Assembly (NCBI RefSeq): GCF_028330765.1
Contig: NZ_JAQMTY010000074.1
Location: 1-58,904 of the forward strand
Source of the DNA: Spirulina subsalsa CS-330
GTDB lineage: Bacteria > Cyanobacteriota > Cyanobacteriia > Cyanobacteriales > Spirulinaceae
Direction: 5' to 3'
Length of the DNA: 58,904 bases
In this document: positions 8,409 through 17,712 of the stretch, one piece after another
Position numbering within the stretch: position 1 is the stretch's first letter
Layout of the letters: each line of letters begins with the position of its first letter
Position numbers and translations under genes: made by a program
Notes under the pieces: model-generated
Told to the model about the DNA's origin: nothing
The model's input: the letters and a program-made list of their open reading frames with translations, nothing else
Databases searched by the model: none

Positions 8409-9752
8409 ATGGTTCAAATTCAAGACCTCGCCCAATATACCGCCGACATTGCCCAAAAATTAGGGGTACATAAATATGATGTCTATGGTGCAAATACCGA
8501 CTCCACCAGCGTACAGGTGGATCATGGTGAACCGAAACAGGTGAAAGCCTCCAACCGTTCCAGCGTGATTGTGCGGGTGTGGAACGACAACGGCACGATG
8601 GGGGTGACGAGTACGACGGATGTAGACCCCGTGGGGATTGAATTGGCGCTGAAAACCGCCCAGGATGCGAGTATTTTCGGCGTGAAAGAGCATATCCCCG
8701 ACTTTAGCCCCGAATCCACCGCCCCGCTACCGGAGGTGACCGCTAACCGAGCCGAACCCACCCCCGTGACTGATTTAATCACCTCCCTAGTCAAGGCGGA
8801 GCAGGAACTTTTGGGTGCTCATCCGGCGATTCATAGCGTTCCCTATAATGGCTTGTCGCAACAGGAAATTGAGCGGTTTTATCTCAATAGTGCCGGGGCG
8901 TTGCGTTCCGAAGCCCGTACCTATGCGTCGGTGTATCTCTACAGCAAAACCGAGGAGGAGGGGAAAAAGCCCCGCAGTGCTGGGAGTTTTCGGATGAGTC
9001 CGGGGTTGGGGAGTTTAGCGATCGCGGACTGCATCGCCGAAGCCCGCGAGAAAACCATTAGTCATCTCAATTACCAAAAAATCCCATCGGGTAAATATCG
9101 CGTCGTCTTTTCGGGGGAAGCCTTTTTAGGACTGTTGGGGGCGTTTTCCAATCTATTTAATGCCCAAAGTGTGTTAGATAAGCAGAGTTTATCGACACCG
9201 GAATCGATCGGTGTCGCGATCGCCTCCCCCCTGCTGTCCCTGGCGGATGATGCCCTCCATCCTGACAATGTCAGCGCCGAAACCTTCGACGGCGAAGGCA
9301 CACCCACCCGCCGCGTCCCGCTGATCGAAAACGGCATCCTCACCAGTTTTATCCACAGCACCGGAACCGCCAAACGGATGAACGCCCAACCCACCGGCCA
9401 CGCCAACATCGGCGCGAAGGTGAGTGTTAGCCCCCATTTTTACCATGTCTTCCCCGGTCAGCCCAGCGAGACACATTACAGCCTTGATGAGGCGGAAAAT
9501 GTGCTGCTGATTGATGATCTCAGCGCCCTCCATGCGGGGGTGAGTGCGCTCCAAGGGTCGTTTTCTCTGCCCTTTGATGGTTGGCTGGTGAATAAGGGGG
9601 AGAAAATTAGCGTCGATTCCGCCACGATCGCCGGGGATTTTCGAGATCTCCTCAAGGCGATTATCTATGTGGAATCGGAGCCGGAACTGACACCGGGCGG
9701 GGTCTGTCCTCGGATTTGGGTGGATGATGTGTCGGTGACGGGGGAATCTTAA
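8409..9752 (+). CDS. pmbA: TldE/PmbA family protein, partner of TldD
   Basis: 447-residue member of the PmbA/TldE family, the non-catalytic subunit that pairs with TldD; no HExxxH is present, as expected. Family features are the N-terminal YDVYGANTDSTSVQVDHGEP region, VIVRVWNDNGTMGVTSTTD, the FDGEGTPTRRVPLIENGILT block, the NIGAKVS strand, and the ending ISVDSATIAGDFRDLL. It lies downstream of tldD in the same direction and was probably part of one operon before the Uma2 remnant came between them. Confidence 0.92.
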   Translation: MVQIQDLAQYTADIAQKLGVHKYDVYGANTDSTSVQVDHGEPKQVKASNRSSVIVRVWNDNGTMGVTSTTDVDPVGIELALKTAQDASIFGVKEHIPDFSPESTAPLPEVTANRAEPTPVTDLITSLVKAEQELLGAHPAIHSVPYNGLSQQEIERFYLNSAGALRSEARTYASVYLYSKTEEEGKKPRSAGSFRMSPGLGSLAIADCIAEAREKTISHLNYQKIPSGKYRVVFSGEAFLGLLGAFSNLFNAQSVLDKQSLSTPESIGVAIASPLLSLADDALHPDNVSAETFDGEGTPTRRVPLIENGILTSFIHSTGTAKRMNAQPTGHANIGAKVSVSPHFYHVFPGQPSETHYSLDEAENVLLIDDLSALHAGVSALQGSFSLPFDGWLVNKGEKISVDSATIAGDFRDLLKAIIYVESEPELTPGGVCPRIWVDDVSVTGES

Positions 9753-9841
9753 CGGGGAGGCATGGGGGGCGATCGCCTCCTGTCACCATTGCTGTCGTTT
9801 CCCCGCTAAGATCACCCTATTGCTGACCTTACGCCCTGTCT

Positions 9842-12190
9842 ATGACTACCCTTTCCCCCGCCCCACCCACCTCTAACCCCTCGACACCGTCCCCCCTCAC
9901 CACCCTCACCCTTGATGTGGATGGGATGCAGTGCGCGGGCTGTGTGGCGGCGGTGGAGCGACAACTCAAGCAGCAGCCCGGTGTTCATTCGGCCTGTGTC
10001 AATTTGATTACAGCGATCGCCGTGGTGGACTACAACCCCGACGCGATCACCCCGCAGGCCATGGCCGACTACCTCACCCAACGGGGCTTTCCCAGTACCC
10101 CCCGCCCAGAGGATACAGCGACCCCGACGACCCCGAACTGGCGCGATCGCGCCGCCGCCGAACGTCAAGCCCACCGTCAACGCCTTTGGATCGCGGCGGG
10201 GCTGTTGCTCTTTTCCCTGTTGGGCCATTGGCATCATTGGGGCGGGCCGGAAATTCCCATCTTGGGACATATCGCGGTGCATTGGGCCTTGGCGACCTTA
10301 GCGATCGCCATTCCCGGCCGGGAGATTTTCACCGATGGGGCGCGGAGTCTCCGCTACGGTAACCCCAATATGAATACCCTCGTGGCGTTGGGGACGGGAA
10401 GCGCTTATTTAGCCAGTTGTGCGGCGTTGCTGTGGCCGCAGTTGGGCTGGGACTGTTTTTTTGATGAGCCGGTGATGTTGTTGGGCTTTGTCTTTTTAGG
10501 GCGCACCCTCGAAGGCCAAGCCCGCAGCCGCGCCACCGCCGCCCTAGAGGCCTTAATTCAACTCCAACCCCAAACCGCCCGCCTGATCAGCACCGCCGAC
10601 ACAGCCCAGGAAAGCGGCATCACGATTCCGGTGCGATCGCTCCGGGTTGGGGAATGGGTGCGGGTCTTGCCGGGGGAAAAAATTCCCGTTGATGGCGAGG
10701 TGATGCAGGGGTCGTCCAGTGTGGATGAATCGATGTTGACCGGGGAATCGTTCCCGGTCACGAAACAGATCGGGGATACGGTGACGGCGGGAACCCTGAA
10801 CCAAAGCGGCATGATCGCCGTCAAAGTCCAGCGCATTGGCGAGGATACCCTCCTTTCCCAAATCACCGCCGCCGTGGAAACGGCCCAAACCCGCAAGGCT
10901 CCGATTCAGAGCTTGGCGGATCAGCTTTCGGGGTATTTCGCCTATGGGGTGATGGCGATCGCTCTCCTCACCTTCCTCCTCTGGCAGGTCTGGGGTGATC
11001 AATGGTTGGCGGGTCAAGCGATCGCCAGTGTCCCCAGCTTAATCAGTTTGAAACTGGCGATCGCGGTGCTCGTCGTCGCCTGTCCCTGCGCCCTCGGCCT
11101 CGCCACCCCCACCGCGATCCTGGTGGGAACGAGTCGCGGCGCAGAACAAGGGTTGCTGATCAAAGGCGGCGACAGTCTCGAAGCGGCGCACCGTGTGGAT
11201 ACCATCGTCTTTGATAAAACCGGAACCCTCACCCAAGGCCGTCCCCAAGTTACCGAAATTCATCCCCTCAACGATTGGAGCGCCGATCATTTGGTGCGAT
11301 TCGCCGCCAGCATTGAACAGGGCAGCCAGCACCCCCTAGCCACGGCGATTCTCACCGCCGCCGCCCAGCGCGATCTTGACCTCTATCCGACGGCGGATTT
11401 TGTCAGTGCGCCGGGGTATGGTGCGATCGCCACCATCCACCGCCCCGATCACCCCCCCGCCCTCTGTCGCGTCGGTAATGCCGCCTGGCTTCAGCAGGGC
11501 AACATCCCGATCCCCGCCGCCCTCGACCCGATTCAGCAATCCCTCGCCCAAGGGGGGCAAACGGTGATCTATCTCGCCTTAGATCAAACCTGTATTGGCT
11601 TGATGGCGTTGAGCGATCCCTTGCGGGCCGATGCGCGGCAAACGGTGCAGAATTTACAACAGATGGGCTTGAATGTGGTGTTACTCACGGGCGATCATCC
11701 CGATGCGGCGGCCGCGATCGCCGCCCAACTCCACATCACCCAAGTTCTCGCCCAAGTCCTCCCCACCGCCAAAGCCGACCACATCCAAGCCCTCCAAGCC
11801 CAAAATCACCGCGTGGCCATGGTGGGTGACGGCATTAACGATGCCCCCGCCCTCGCTCAGGCGGATGTGGGGATCGCCCTCCATAGCGGTACTGATGTGG
11901 CTCTCGAAACCGCTGATATTGTCTTGATGCAGCCCCCCAATGCAGAACTGGGCTTACAGGCCGTCGAAAGTGTATTACATTTGAGTCGAGCCACTTTTGC
12001 TAAAATTCGGCAAAACTTAGCCTGGGCCTTGGGGTACAATAGCGTTCTGATTCCCACAGCGGCGGGTCTTCTCTTGCCTCGGTTTGGATTTTTGTTAAGT
12101 CCACCCATGGCAGGGGCATTGATGGCGTTAAGCTCCGTTATTGTAGTGACCAATTCGCTATTACTGCGCGATCGCCGACTACCATTGTAA
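9842..12190 (+). CDS. ctaA: Copper-translocating P1B-type ATPase (CtaA-like)
   Basis: 782-residue membrane pump for monovalent copper. One N-terminal HMA domain has the metal site GMQCAGC (Cys31, Cys34). The intramembrane metal motif is CPC in [13 protein letters not shown] (about residue 414). The phosphorylation site DKTGT lies near 458, the hinge GDGIND near 662, and TGES in the actuator domain. Cyanobacteria have two such pumps, CtaA (import side, cell membrane) and PacS (thylakoid), which feed plastocyanin and cytochrome oxidase. The HMA domain followed by a TQRGF-type segment, and the overall length, suggest CtaA, but I cannot exclude PacS. Monocistronic. Confidence 0.9.
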   Translation: MTTLSPAPPTSNPSTPSPLTTLTLDVDGMQCAGCVAAVERQLKQQPGVHSACVNLITAIAVVDYNPDAITPQAMADYLTQRGFPSTPRPEDTATPTTPNWRDRAAAERQAHRQRLWIAAGLLLFSLLGHWHHWGGPEIPILGHIAVHWALATLAIAIPGREIFTDGARSLRYGNPNMNTLVALGTGSAYLASCAALLWPQLGWDCFFDEPVMLLGFVFLGRTLEGQARSRATAALEALIQLQPQTARLISTADTAQESGITIPVRSLRVGEWVRVLPGEKIPVDGEVMQGSSSVDESMLTGESFPVTKQIGDTVTAGTLNQSGMIAVKVQRIGEDTLLSQITAAVETAQTRKAPIQSLADQLSGYFAYGVMAIALLTFLLWQVWGDQWLAGQAIASVPSLISLKLAIAVLVVACPCALGLATPTAILVGTSRGAEQGLLIKGGDSLEAAHRVDTIVFDKTGTLTQGRPQVTEIHPLNDWSADHLVRFAASIEQGSQHPLATAILTAAAQRDLDLYPTADFVSAPGYGAIATIHRPDHPPALCRVGNAAWLQQGNIPIPAALDPIQQSLAQGGQTVIYLALDQTCIGLMALSDPLRADARQTVQNLQQMGLNVVLLTGDHPDAAAAIAAQLHITQVLAQVLPTAKADHIQALQAQNHRVAMVGDGINDAPALAQADVGIALHSGTDVALETADIVLMQPPNAELGLQAVESVLHLSRATFAKIRQNLAWALGYNSVLIPTAAGLLLPRFGFLLSPPMAGALMALSSVIVVTNSLLLRDRRLPL

Positions 12191-12357
12191 AAATCCTGCC
12201 CATGCTCTGCCGTCCTAGATTATTTTTTCTGGTTTAGAGAATTCTTGGGCTGTGACACAATAAAAGTAATCACAGCACTGATATCTAGTCCATCTGGCAC
12301 CAACGTGCCACATCACTATTTTTCCTCAATCAGCAACATGAGGCACACGGGTTGTCT

Positions 12358-12879
12358 ATGACTGCACCGACACCAAAATTGCAGCAAGAACATTTACTGA
12401 TCGTTGATGATGCTAGGGGACGGCGTTCTGTCCCACTTTTGACTGAGTCGTACCTGATTGGGCGCGATCGCAGCTGTGATATTCACCTCAGTTCCCAATT
12501 TGTTTCCCGCCATCACGCAGTTCTAAACCGGAAAACCCGCAGCGATGGCACCGTGCTCTATCAAATCGTCGATGGAGACACAAAAGGACGACCCAGCGTC
12601 AATGGGCTTCTGATCAACGGCAAAAAACTGTCCACGCACAACTTACAGCATGGCGACGAAGTCGTTTTTGGCCCCCAAGTGTCCGCAATCTATCAATCGC
12701 GTATTTTTCCAGCCCAAACCAACGCCGATCACTTACCCGCCATGTCCCCAGAAGACCCCTTCGACATTACGCTAATTGACCCCGCGATGATGTCCGGAGA
12801 CACGGAAACGGCAAAACATCAGGACGACATCCCCCTTGACCCAGAACAAGACACCGCCTCGAATCGAAAGGATGTCTAG
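12358..12879 (+). CDS. FHA domain protein
   Basis: 173 residues from the ATG at 12358; a TTG two codons upstream is the alternative. The forkhead-associated domain spans about 15-125, with the phosphothreonine-binding signature LIGRDRSCDIHLSSQFVSRH followed by VNGLLINGKKL and LQHGDEVVFG. The C-terminal ~45 residues are acidic and probably disordered. FHA domains bind phosphothreonine peptides, so a role in Ser/Thr kinase signalling is likely, but the partner is not evident here. There is no linked kinase or phosphatase. A 160-bp leader separates it from the copper ATPase. Confidence 0.88.
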   Translation: MTAPTPKLQQEHLLIVDDARGRRSVPLLTESYLIGRDRSCDIHLSSQFVSRHHAVLNRKTRSDGTVLYQIVDGDTKGRPSVNGLLINGKKLSTHNLQHGDEVVFGPQVSAIYQSRIFPAQTNADHLPAMSPEDPFDITLIDPAMMSGDTETAKHQDDIPLDPEQDTASNRKDV

Positions 12880-13142
12880 AGGAGTTGGATTGCACGACAA
12901 CAGGGCAGAGATGAGACCAAGCCCCAGGGCAATGCCAAGCTACTCGTGCGAGTATTCAGTGAGCCAGAGGCTCACAGTACCTTCCTGGAATCCTCTGTCG
13001 TGCGAGCGTCTCACTCGCTGTCCCGGCTGAGAGGGGGATTCAGCACAGGCTAGGTCAACTGTTGAGCATCGGCAACAAGCAAAAGCCCTCAAGCCCGATC
13101 AGATTGGGTTTAACCCTAATGGATCTGGGATCTGCTCCGCGT
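12880..13142. other. Non-coding stretch with small palindromes
   Basis: No convincing gene. It contains short perfect palindromes, for example a 7-bp stem with an AGA loop around 12959-12975 and the degenerate GTGCGAGCGTCTCACTCGCT near 12999-13018. Sequences of the type AGCGAGTGAGACGCTCGCAC are common dispersed repeats in cyanobacteria. Confidence 0.4.
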
Positions 13143-13478
13143 TTAGGCAATCCGTTGCCCCGCCGCCACGGGCCGCTCCGGCTCCAACAGCACCACCGAT
13201 CCATCCGCCTGCACCACCCCCAACACCAACACCTCGGACATAAAATTGGCAATTTGGCGGGGAGGAATGTTAGTGATGGCGGTGATCATGCGCCCGATCA
13301 GACTGTCGGGGGTGTATAGATCGGTGATTTGGGCGCTGGATTTTTTCACCCCCAAGGGGCCAAAGTCGATCCAGAGGCGATAGGCGGGTTTGCGGGCGGC
13401 GGGGAAGGGTTCCGCCCGGATGATCGTGCCGGTGTGGATTTCCAGCGTCAAAAAATCGGCGTAACTTGCCTCGTGCAT
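13143..13478 (-). CDS. csaA: CsaA-type tRNA-binding domain protein
   Basis: 111-residue stand-alone OB-fold of the EMAP-II/Arc1p/CsaA type. Typical elements are the opening FLTLEIHTGTIIRAEPFP, then AYRLWIDFG, KKSSAQITDLY, the NIPPRQIANFMSEVLVLG core and the final VLLEPERPVAAGQRI. Members bind tRNA-like RNA and have been given a chaperone or export role in some bacteria; the role in cyanobacteria is unclear. Size matches the family. The next gene on the same strand is 55 bp upstream. Confidence 0.9.
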   Translation of the reverse strand: MHEASYADFLTLEIHTGTIIRAEPFPAARKPAYRLWIDFGPLGVKKSSAQITDLYTPDSLIGRMITAITNIPPRQIANFMSEVLVLGVVQADGSVVLLEPERPVAAGQRIA

Positions 13479-13533
13479 GGGTCTGATGCTCCTGGATCAC
13501 TGGTGATGCTGAACGCCCTAGATCTCTTTAGGT

Positions 13534-13779
13534 TTAAAGGCCGGTGCTGTCGAAGGTGCGGATCAGGGCGTTGAGGAAGGCAGAACCCCAGAGGCTAGCG
13601 AGACCACCGCAAAGCAGCACTAGGCCTGCGACAATCCCCAGGTGAATCGGTGTCAGGGCGGGGGATGATCCGTAGAGGATGGGCAGGGCGGCAACCATGG
13701 CACCGACGCTAGACCCGATGAAGAAACGACCGATCGCAGGCTTAAGGGATGCTGGCGATCGCTGCTGTTCATGAGACAT
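13534..13779 (-). CDS. Small two-helix membrane protein
   Basis: 81 residues from the ATG at 13779 (a longer frame begins at 13836). A short charged N-terminus (SHEQQRSPASLKPAIGRFF) precedes two hydrophobic segments: IGSSVGAMVAALPILYG, and IHLGIVAGLVLLCGGLASLW. This predicts a two-pass membrane protein of a type common in cyanobacteria. No function is recognised. GGGAG lies about 10 bp before the chosen start. It is followed by csaA and preceded by the pentapeptide-repeat gene on the same strand. Confidence 0.65.
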   Translation of the reverse strand: MSHEQQRSPASLKPAIGRFFIGSSVGAMVAALPILYGSSPALTPIHLGIVAGLVLLCGGLASLWGSAFLNALIRTFDSTGL

Positions 13780-13842
13780 GGACTGAAGGCTCCCGATCAT
13801 AATGAACGTGATCCAATCATACTGATGCTGTGCCATCCGTTG

Positions 13843-14850
13843 CTATGGTGCGATCGCCCCCCGTTCGATCAACTGCTGCTGCACCGTGGGCGTTAACCCC
13901 AAATTATCCCCCAGCGTCATCTGAGTCAGGGTCGCCCCCGTCCAGACGGTTTCGCTAACCGTCGCCCCGCATAGATTCGCCTGACTGAGGTTCACCCCCG
14001 CCAAGGACACCAGAGCCAAGCTCGCCCGCTGAAGATTCGCCCCGCTCAGGTTGGCATTTTCCAAAAATGCGCCGCTCAAGTCCGCCCCGCTCAGGTTGGC
14101 TCCGCTGAGATCCGCCCCGCTGAGATCCGCATCACTGAGATCCGCCCCGCGTAGATTCACCCCGCGCAAGTCTGCCCCGCTTAAATCGGTTTCTTGCAAA
14201 TCCACGCCGAGAAAATCACCCCCGGCAAAGTCAACGGCAGGATCAAGGTGGGCCAACTGGGCTAGGTCGAGCATCCCGGCGGTGGATGCGGTGAGGATTG
14301 CCTCTAGGGTGGGGATGGTGGTGGGAAATTGGGCAGGGGCGGCGGGGGGGGAGTCGGTGGTGACGCGGCAGAGGCAGGGCTGTAGGGCAGACCAGAGGGC
14401 TTTGACGATCGCACGTTTGGCGATCGCTTGTTGATTCGGACTCAGATCACGAGTCCACAACCCTTCCGCCACCAATACCCCACAGTCCACCAACCGGGGC
14501 ACGAGATCCAGTTGAAGATCCTGGGGCGGATGGGGCAGGGTGAGGAGGGTTTGATCCAAGTGATGGGCTTGGGGGGGGAAGGTGAGCGACCAATGCAGGG
14601 TGCGATCGCCGCTAATTTCCACCGGGCCAAACTCCGAGGTCATCGACTCCGAAGCCGGTAAATGGGGCAACGTCAAATGTAGCCCACTGCCCCGCAACGC
14701 CCAATGAACCCGTCCCGCGCCGAGGGGTAACCATTGCGGACAAACCTGAAGTTGTAATTGCAGCGTCGTGCGATCGTCAGACTGATTCAAGATCAGATGC
14801 AGCGTCGCCAAATCAGGGAAAGAATTAACGAAAACCAAAGCAGCAGTCAT
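13843..14850 (-). CDS. Pentapeptide-repeat protein
   Basis: 335 residues. The first ~200 form a non-repetitive domain rich in beta-type sequence (FVNSFPDLATLHLILNQ..., then SLTFPPQAHHLDQTLLTL) that I do not recognise. Residues about 205-310 are a run of A(D/N)LXX pentapeptides (LQETDLSGADLRGVNLRGAD and so on, some 18-20 units), which fold as a right-handed quadrilateral beta helix. The protein ends TPTVQQQLIERGAIAP, resembling the closing segment of other cyanobacterial pentapeptide proteins. No signal peptide is seen. The function of the family is mostly unknown in cyanobacteria. Confidence 0.9.
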   Translation of the reverse strand: MTAALVFVNSFPDLATLHLILNQSDDRTTLQLQLQVCPQWLPLGAGRVHWALRGSGLHLTLPHLPASESMTSEFGPVEISGDRTLHWSLTFPPQAHHLDQTLLTLPHPPQDLQLDLVPRLVDCGVLVAEGLWTRDLSPNQQAIAKRAIVKALWSALQPCLCRVTTDSPPAAPAQFPTTIPTLEAILTASTAGMLDLAQLAHLDPAVDFAGGDFLGVDLQETDLSGADLRGVNLRGADLSDADLSGADLSGANLSGADLSGAFLENANLSGANLQRASLALVSLAGVNLSQANLCGATVSETVWTGATLTQMTLGDNLGLTPTVQQQLIERGAIAP

Positions 14851-15002
14851 AACAGATTTACCCAGAGTCGAAAGGGTGAGTCAACGGGTTCTGCATCTAA
14901 CGCTATCATCAAAGGCAAACACTAGCCAGAGGGATGAAAGGGTCAAGGCGGCGTGAGGCGTTGCGGAGGGCGATCGCCAATCCTGTCTAGCGCATCCTCC
15001 TA

Positions 15003-15116
15003 GCATGACACACGTTAATTAGGGGTTTACGGCGGATTGCTGAATTGTAGTAATAATGGGAGTTTAATCCGCCTAGCCCACCCTACAGCAAAACCTAATT
15101 TTAGCTGTGTCGTTGC
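15003..15116. repeat. MITE-like palindromic element, family 1, copy 1
   Basis: About 114 bp with imperfect terminal inverted repeats: GCATGACACA at the left, and CCTAATTTTAGCTGTGTCG at the right, which reads back as CGACACAGCTAAAATTAGG. The centre is a hairpin: TTTACGGCGG near 15027 pairs with CCGCCTAGCCCACCC near 15069. The same element occurs at 18641, 28469 and 43614. Confidence 0.75.
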
Positions 15117-15205
15117 AGTAGGGTGCTGTGAGCGAAGCGTAACGCACCGTTCCATTCAGCGTTAGACATTCAAGACGATCCGAAGCTTAAATCTTGACGC
15201 TGCAC
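15117..15205. repeat. MITE-like palindromic element, family 2, left-truncated copy
   Basis: Matches the complete copy at 43489-43612 from GTAGGGTGCTGTGAGCGAAG through to the right end TTGACGCTGCAC at 15194-15205. The left terminal repeat is missing where it abuts the family 1 element. It overlaps the 3' end of the GNAT-like gene and supplies its last 11 codons and stop. Confidence 0.75.
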
Positions 15206-16087
15206 TTGATCAAAAACCTTAGCAAAGAGGGCATAGCGTCGCAGGGGGTGCGGTTGAGCATAACGGCGGCTGATCGCTTGGGAGGGGTTGCGATCGCGCA
15301 TTAACCCATGAATGATCCGCCCATACCCCAACTGCGCCGCCACCCGATGACAATCCGCCACCAACACCCGCCCCAACCCTCCATAGGCCCACCCCGGCCA
15401 ACGCGCCACCGTTTTCAGCACGACCGTATTCCCCGTCCGATCACACCAATCAGGAAACGCCCACACCAAACCCACCACACGCCCCTGATCCAGAGCGACG
15501 CGAATTAAATCCGGCCGCAGGTAGGGTAAAAGGGCGTGGTACTGCTGCTCAAAATCCGGATAGGGCAGGGGGGTAAACAAGGGGGTCTCAGCGAACGCGG
15601 CATGGATGAGGTGATGGATCGGGGGCAATCGGTCAGAGAGGCGATCGCAGTCGAGGGCGTTGATGGTGATCCCGTTTTGGGTGAAGCGATCGCGCCACAC
15701 ATCCGCCGGCGGATCGCGCCGCGTCACAACGTCACAGAGGGCAGATCGATAGGTCAAACAGGGCATAAACCCCCCTTGAGCGAGGGCGGCGGGATGGTGG
15801 GGCGGCGTAATCGGTTCGAGGGCGAAGGAGGGCGCAGTGCCGGGGTCAATCACGGCGCGATAGGGTTGCCAGGTACTGCCGTCAATGGGCGCGATCGCCG
15901 CCTCGCACCATTCAGCCCGTAACCGTTCCTCCGCTGCCCTGAGCAAGGCCACCCCCTCAGCCACCGTCCGAAACGACAACCGCCCCAAATACCCCGTTTT
16001 TCGCCCGCGCCACGGCGGAACCTGCCGCCACCAGAGGGCCACTTCAGATCCGTCCAGATGAGCGATCGCGTCAGGCTCTCGGATCAT
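15170..16087 (-). CDS. GNAT-like acetyltransferase family protein with repeat-derived C-terminus
   Basis: 305 residues from the ATG at 16087 (a GTG two codons earlier is possible). The C-terminal half resembles a GNAT fold: IRVALDQGRVVGLVWAFPDW is a plausible beta4 strand, followed by VVLKTVARWPGWAYGGLGRV, where GGLGRVLVADCHRVAAQLGY resembles the acetyl-CoA loop and following helix. The N-terminal part (SEVALWWRQVPPWRGRKTGY) has no assignment. The substrate is unknown. The last 11 residues, starting at VQRQ, are translated from the end of a short palindromic element (15117-15205), so the native C-terminus has been replaced. Function should be treated as tentative. Confidence 0.7.
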   Translation of the reverse strand: MIREPDAIAHLDGSEVALWWRQVPPWRGRKTGYLGRLSFRTVAEGVALLRAAEERLRAEWCEAAIAPIDGSTWQPYRAVIDPGTAPSFALEPITPPHHPAALAQGGFMPCLTYRSALCDVVTRRDPPADVWRDRFTQNGITINALDCDRLSDRLPPIHHLIHAAFAETPLFTPLPYPDFEQQYHALLPYLRPDLIRVALDQGRVVGLVWAFPDWCDRTGNTVVLKTVARWPGWAYGGLGRVLVADCHRVAAQLGYGRIIHGLMRDRNPSQAISRRYAQPHPLRRYALFAKVFDQVQRQDLSFGSS

Positions 16088-16264
16088 GGCCACAAGACAG
16101 CCTTAGGATGATGCTCCTCTGTTCCATGCGTTTTTTGCGATTGTGTGGTGATTTGGATCAAACCCCTTCTCTACCCCCTTTTCAACATTCTTTATCCTGT
16201 CATAAAAGTTCTATGCATGGGCTTGTATCGATTACTGTTAATAACAGTGATTAAAACTGAACTC

Positions 16265-17155
16265 ATGAAAGGCATTGTATTGGCAGGAGGATCGGGCAGT
16301 CGCCTATATCCCATCACATTGGGGACATCTAAACAACTCCTACCCGTTTACGATAAACCCCTCATTTACTACCCCCTATCAGTCTTGATGCTGGCTGATA
16401 TTCGAGAAATATTAGTAATTACCACCCCTCAAGATCAAGCCAGTTTCCAGCGTCTCCTCGGTCACGGCAATCAGTGGGGATTAAATCTCAGTTATGCTGT
16501 TCAACCCCAACCGGACGGATTAGCTCAAGCCTTTTTGATCGCTGAGTCTTTCATTGGTGAAGATTCTATTTGCTTAGTCTTGGGAGATAACATTTTTTAT
16601 GGACAAAGCTTCACCACACAATTACAACGTGCCGTTACTACGACCAAAACTCAGGGAGGAGCAACCATTTTCGGCTACGCTGTCAAAGATCCCCAACGTT
16701 TCGGAGTCGTAGAATTTGATCAGCATGGACAAGTATTATCAATTGTGGAAAAGCCTCAAAATCCACAGTCTAACTATGCTGTGACCGGGTTATATTTCTA
16801 TGACCATCACGTCATTGATATTGCCAAACAGATTCAACCCTCACCCCGAGGTGAACTAGAAATCACCGATGTACATCGAGCCTATCTTCAACAGGGCCTG
16901 TTACGAGTGGAGTTACTCGGTCGCGGCTTTGCCTGGCTTGATACCGGAACTCATGATAGTTTATTGGAAGCCTCCCAGTTTGTTCAAACCATTGAGCATC
17001 GTCAGGGCTTAAAAATAGCCTGTCCAGAAGAAATTGCTTATCACAAAGGCTGGATTACTCCAGAGCAACTTGCCGTAATGGCAGATAAACTCTCTAAAAA
17101 TGGCTACGGTAACTATTTAATTCAACTCTTAGAAAAAGTTATACCATGCAGGTGA
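16265..17155 (+). CDS. rfbA: Glucose-1-phosphate thymidylyltransferase
   Basis: First enzyme of dTDP-L-rhamnose synthesis: dTTP plus glucose-1-phosphate gives dTDP-glucose. The nucleotidyltransferase signature opens the protein ([18 protein letters not shown]) and continues with [18 protein letters not shown]. The metal-binding aspartate is in [10 protein letters not shown], and FGVVEFD, EKPQ and [14 protein letters not shown] are all present. Length 296 residues is normal. I start at the ATG at 16265 because this matches the family; the frame is open for 120 bp upstream. The stop overlaps the start of rfbC by 10 bp, so rfbA-rfbC-rfbD form an operon. rfbB (4,6-dehydratase) is absent here and must be elsewhere. 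Confidence 0.96.
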   Translation: MKGIVLAGGSGSRLYPITLGTSKQLLPVYDKPLIYYPLSVLMLADIREILVITTPQDQASFQRLLGHGNQWGLNLSYAVQPQPDGLAQAFLIAESFIGEDSICLVLGDNIFYGQSFTTQLQRAVTTTKTQGGATIFGYAVKDPQRFGVVEFDQHGQVLSIVEKPQNPQSNYAVTGLYFYDHHVIDIAKQIQPSPRGELEITDVHRAYLQQGLLRVELLGRGFAWLDTGTHDSLLEASQFVQTIEHRQGLKIACPEEIAYHKGWITPEQLAVMADKLSKNGYGNYLIQLLEKVIPCR

Positions 17156-17712
17156 TATCCACTAAATTACCGGAAGTGAAGCTCATTTCACCCCAGGTAT
17201 ATCATGATGATCGAGGGTTTTTCGTGGAAACCTTTCAATGCGATCGCTATGCAGCCCAGGGGATTGGTCCGCAGTTTGTCCAAGACAACTTATCCTATTC
17301 TCGGAAAGGCATCTTACGGGGTCTACATTTTCAATATCCTCATGCTCAAGGAAAATTAGTGTCTGTATTGCAAGGAGAAGTCTTTGATGTGGCAGTCGAT
17401 ATGCGAGTCGGCTCACCTAATTTTGGACAATGGGTCGGAGAGATCATCTCAGCAGAAAACAAGCATCAACTCTGGATACCAGAAGGATTTGCTCACGGCT
17501 TTTGTGTCACCAGTGATGCCGCATTATTGGTTTACAAATGCACAGACTTTTACCACAGAGAAACTGATATTAATTTACGCTGGGATGATCCTGATCTAGA
17601 CATAGCTTGGCCCATTAAAAACCCAGAACTTTCGGACAAAGATACCCACGCCCCCTATCTCACTGAAATCGAACCGACTCGACTCCCTCAATATCACCCA
17701 AAGTGTTCATGA
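17146..17712 (+). CDS. rfbC: dTDP-4-dehydrorhamnose 3,5-epimerase
   Basis: Third step of dTDP-rhamnose synthesis, a cupin-fold epimerase. Visible family motifs are the [10 protein letters not shown] opening, [20 protein letters not shown] with the catalytic-site histidine in [37 protein letters not shown], and [12 protein letters not shown]. Length 188 is typical. It overlaps rfbA upstream, and its stop codon overlaps the start of rfbD as ATGA, indicating translational coupling. Confidence 0.96.
   Translation: MQVISTKLPEVKLISPQVYHDDRGFFVETFQCDRYAAQGIGPQFVQDNLSYSRKGILRGLHFQYPHAQGKLVSVLQGEVFDVAVDMRVGSPNFGQWVGEIISAENKHQLWIPEGFAHGFCVTSDAALLVYKCTDFYHRETDINLRWDDPDLDIAWPIKNPELSDKDTHAPYLTEIEPTRLPQYHPKCS

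Noticed and set aside
12251..12280. TGTGACACAATAAAAGTAATCACAG as a Crp binding site upstream of the FHA gene
   Set aside because: The half sites TGTGA and TCACA are present, but they are separated by 14 bp instead of 6, so the geometry is wrong for Crp-family binding.
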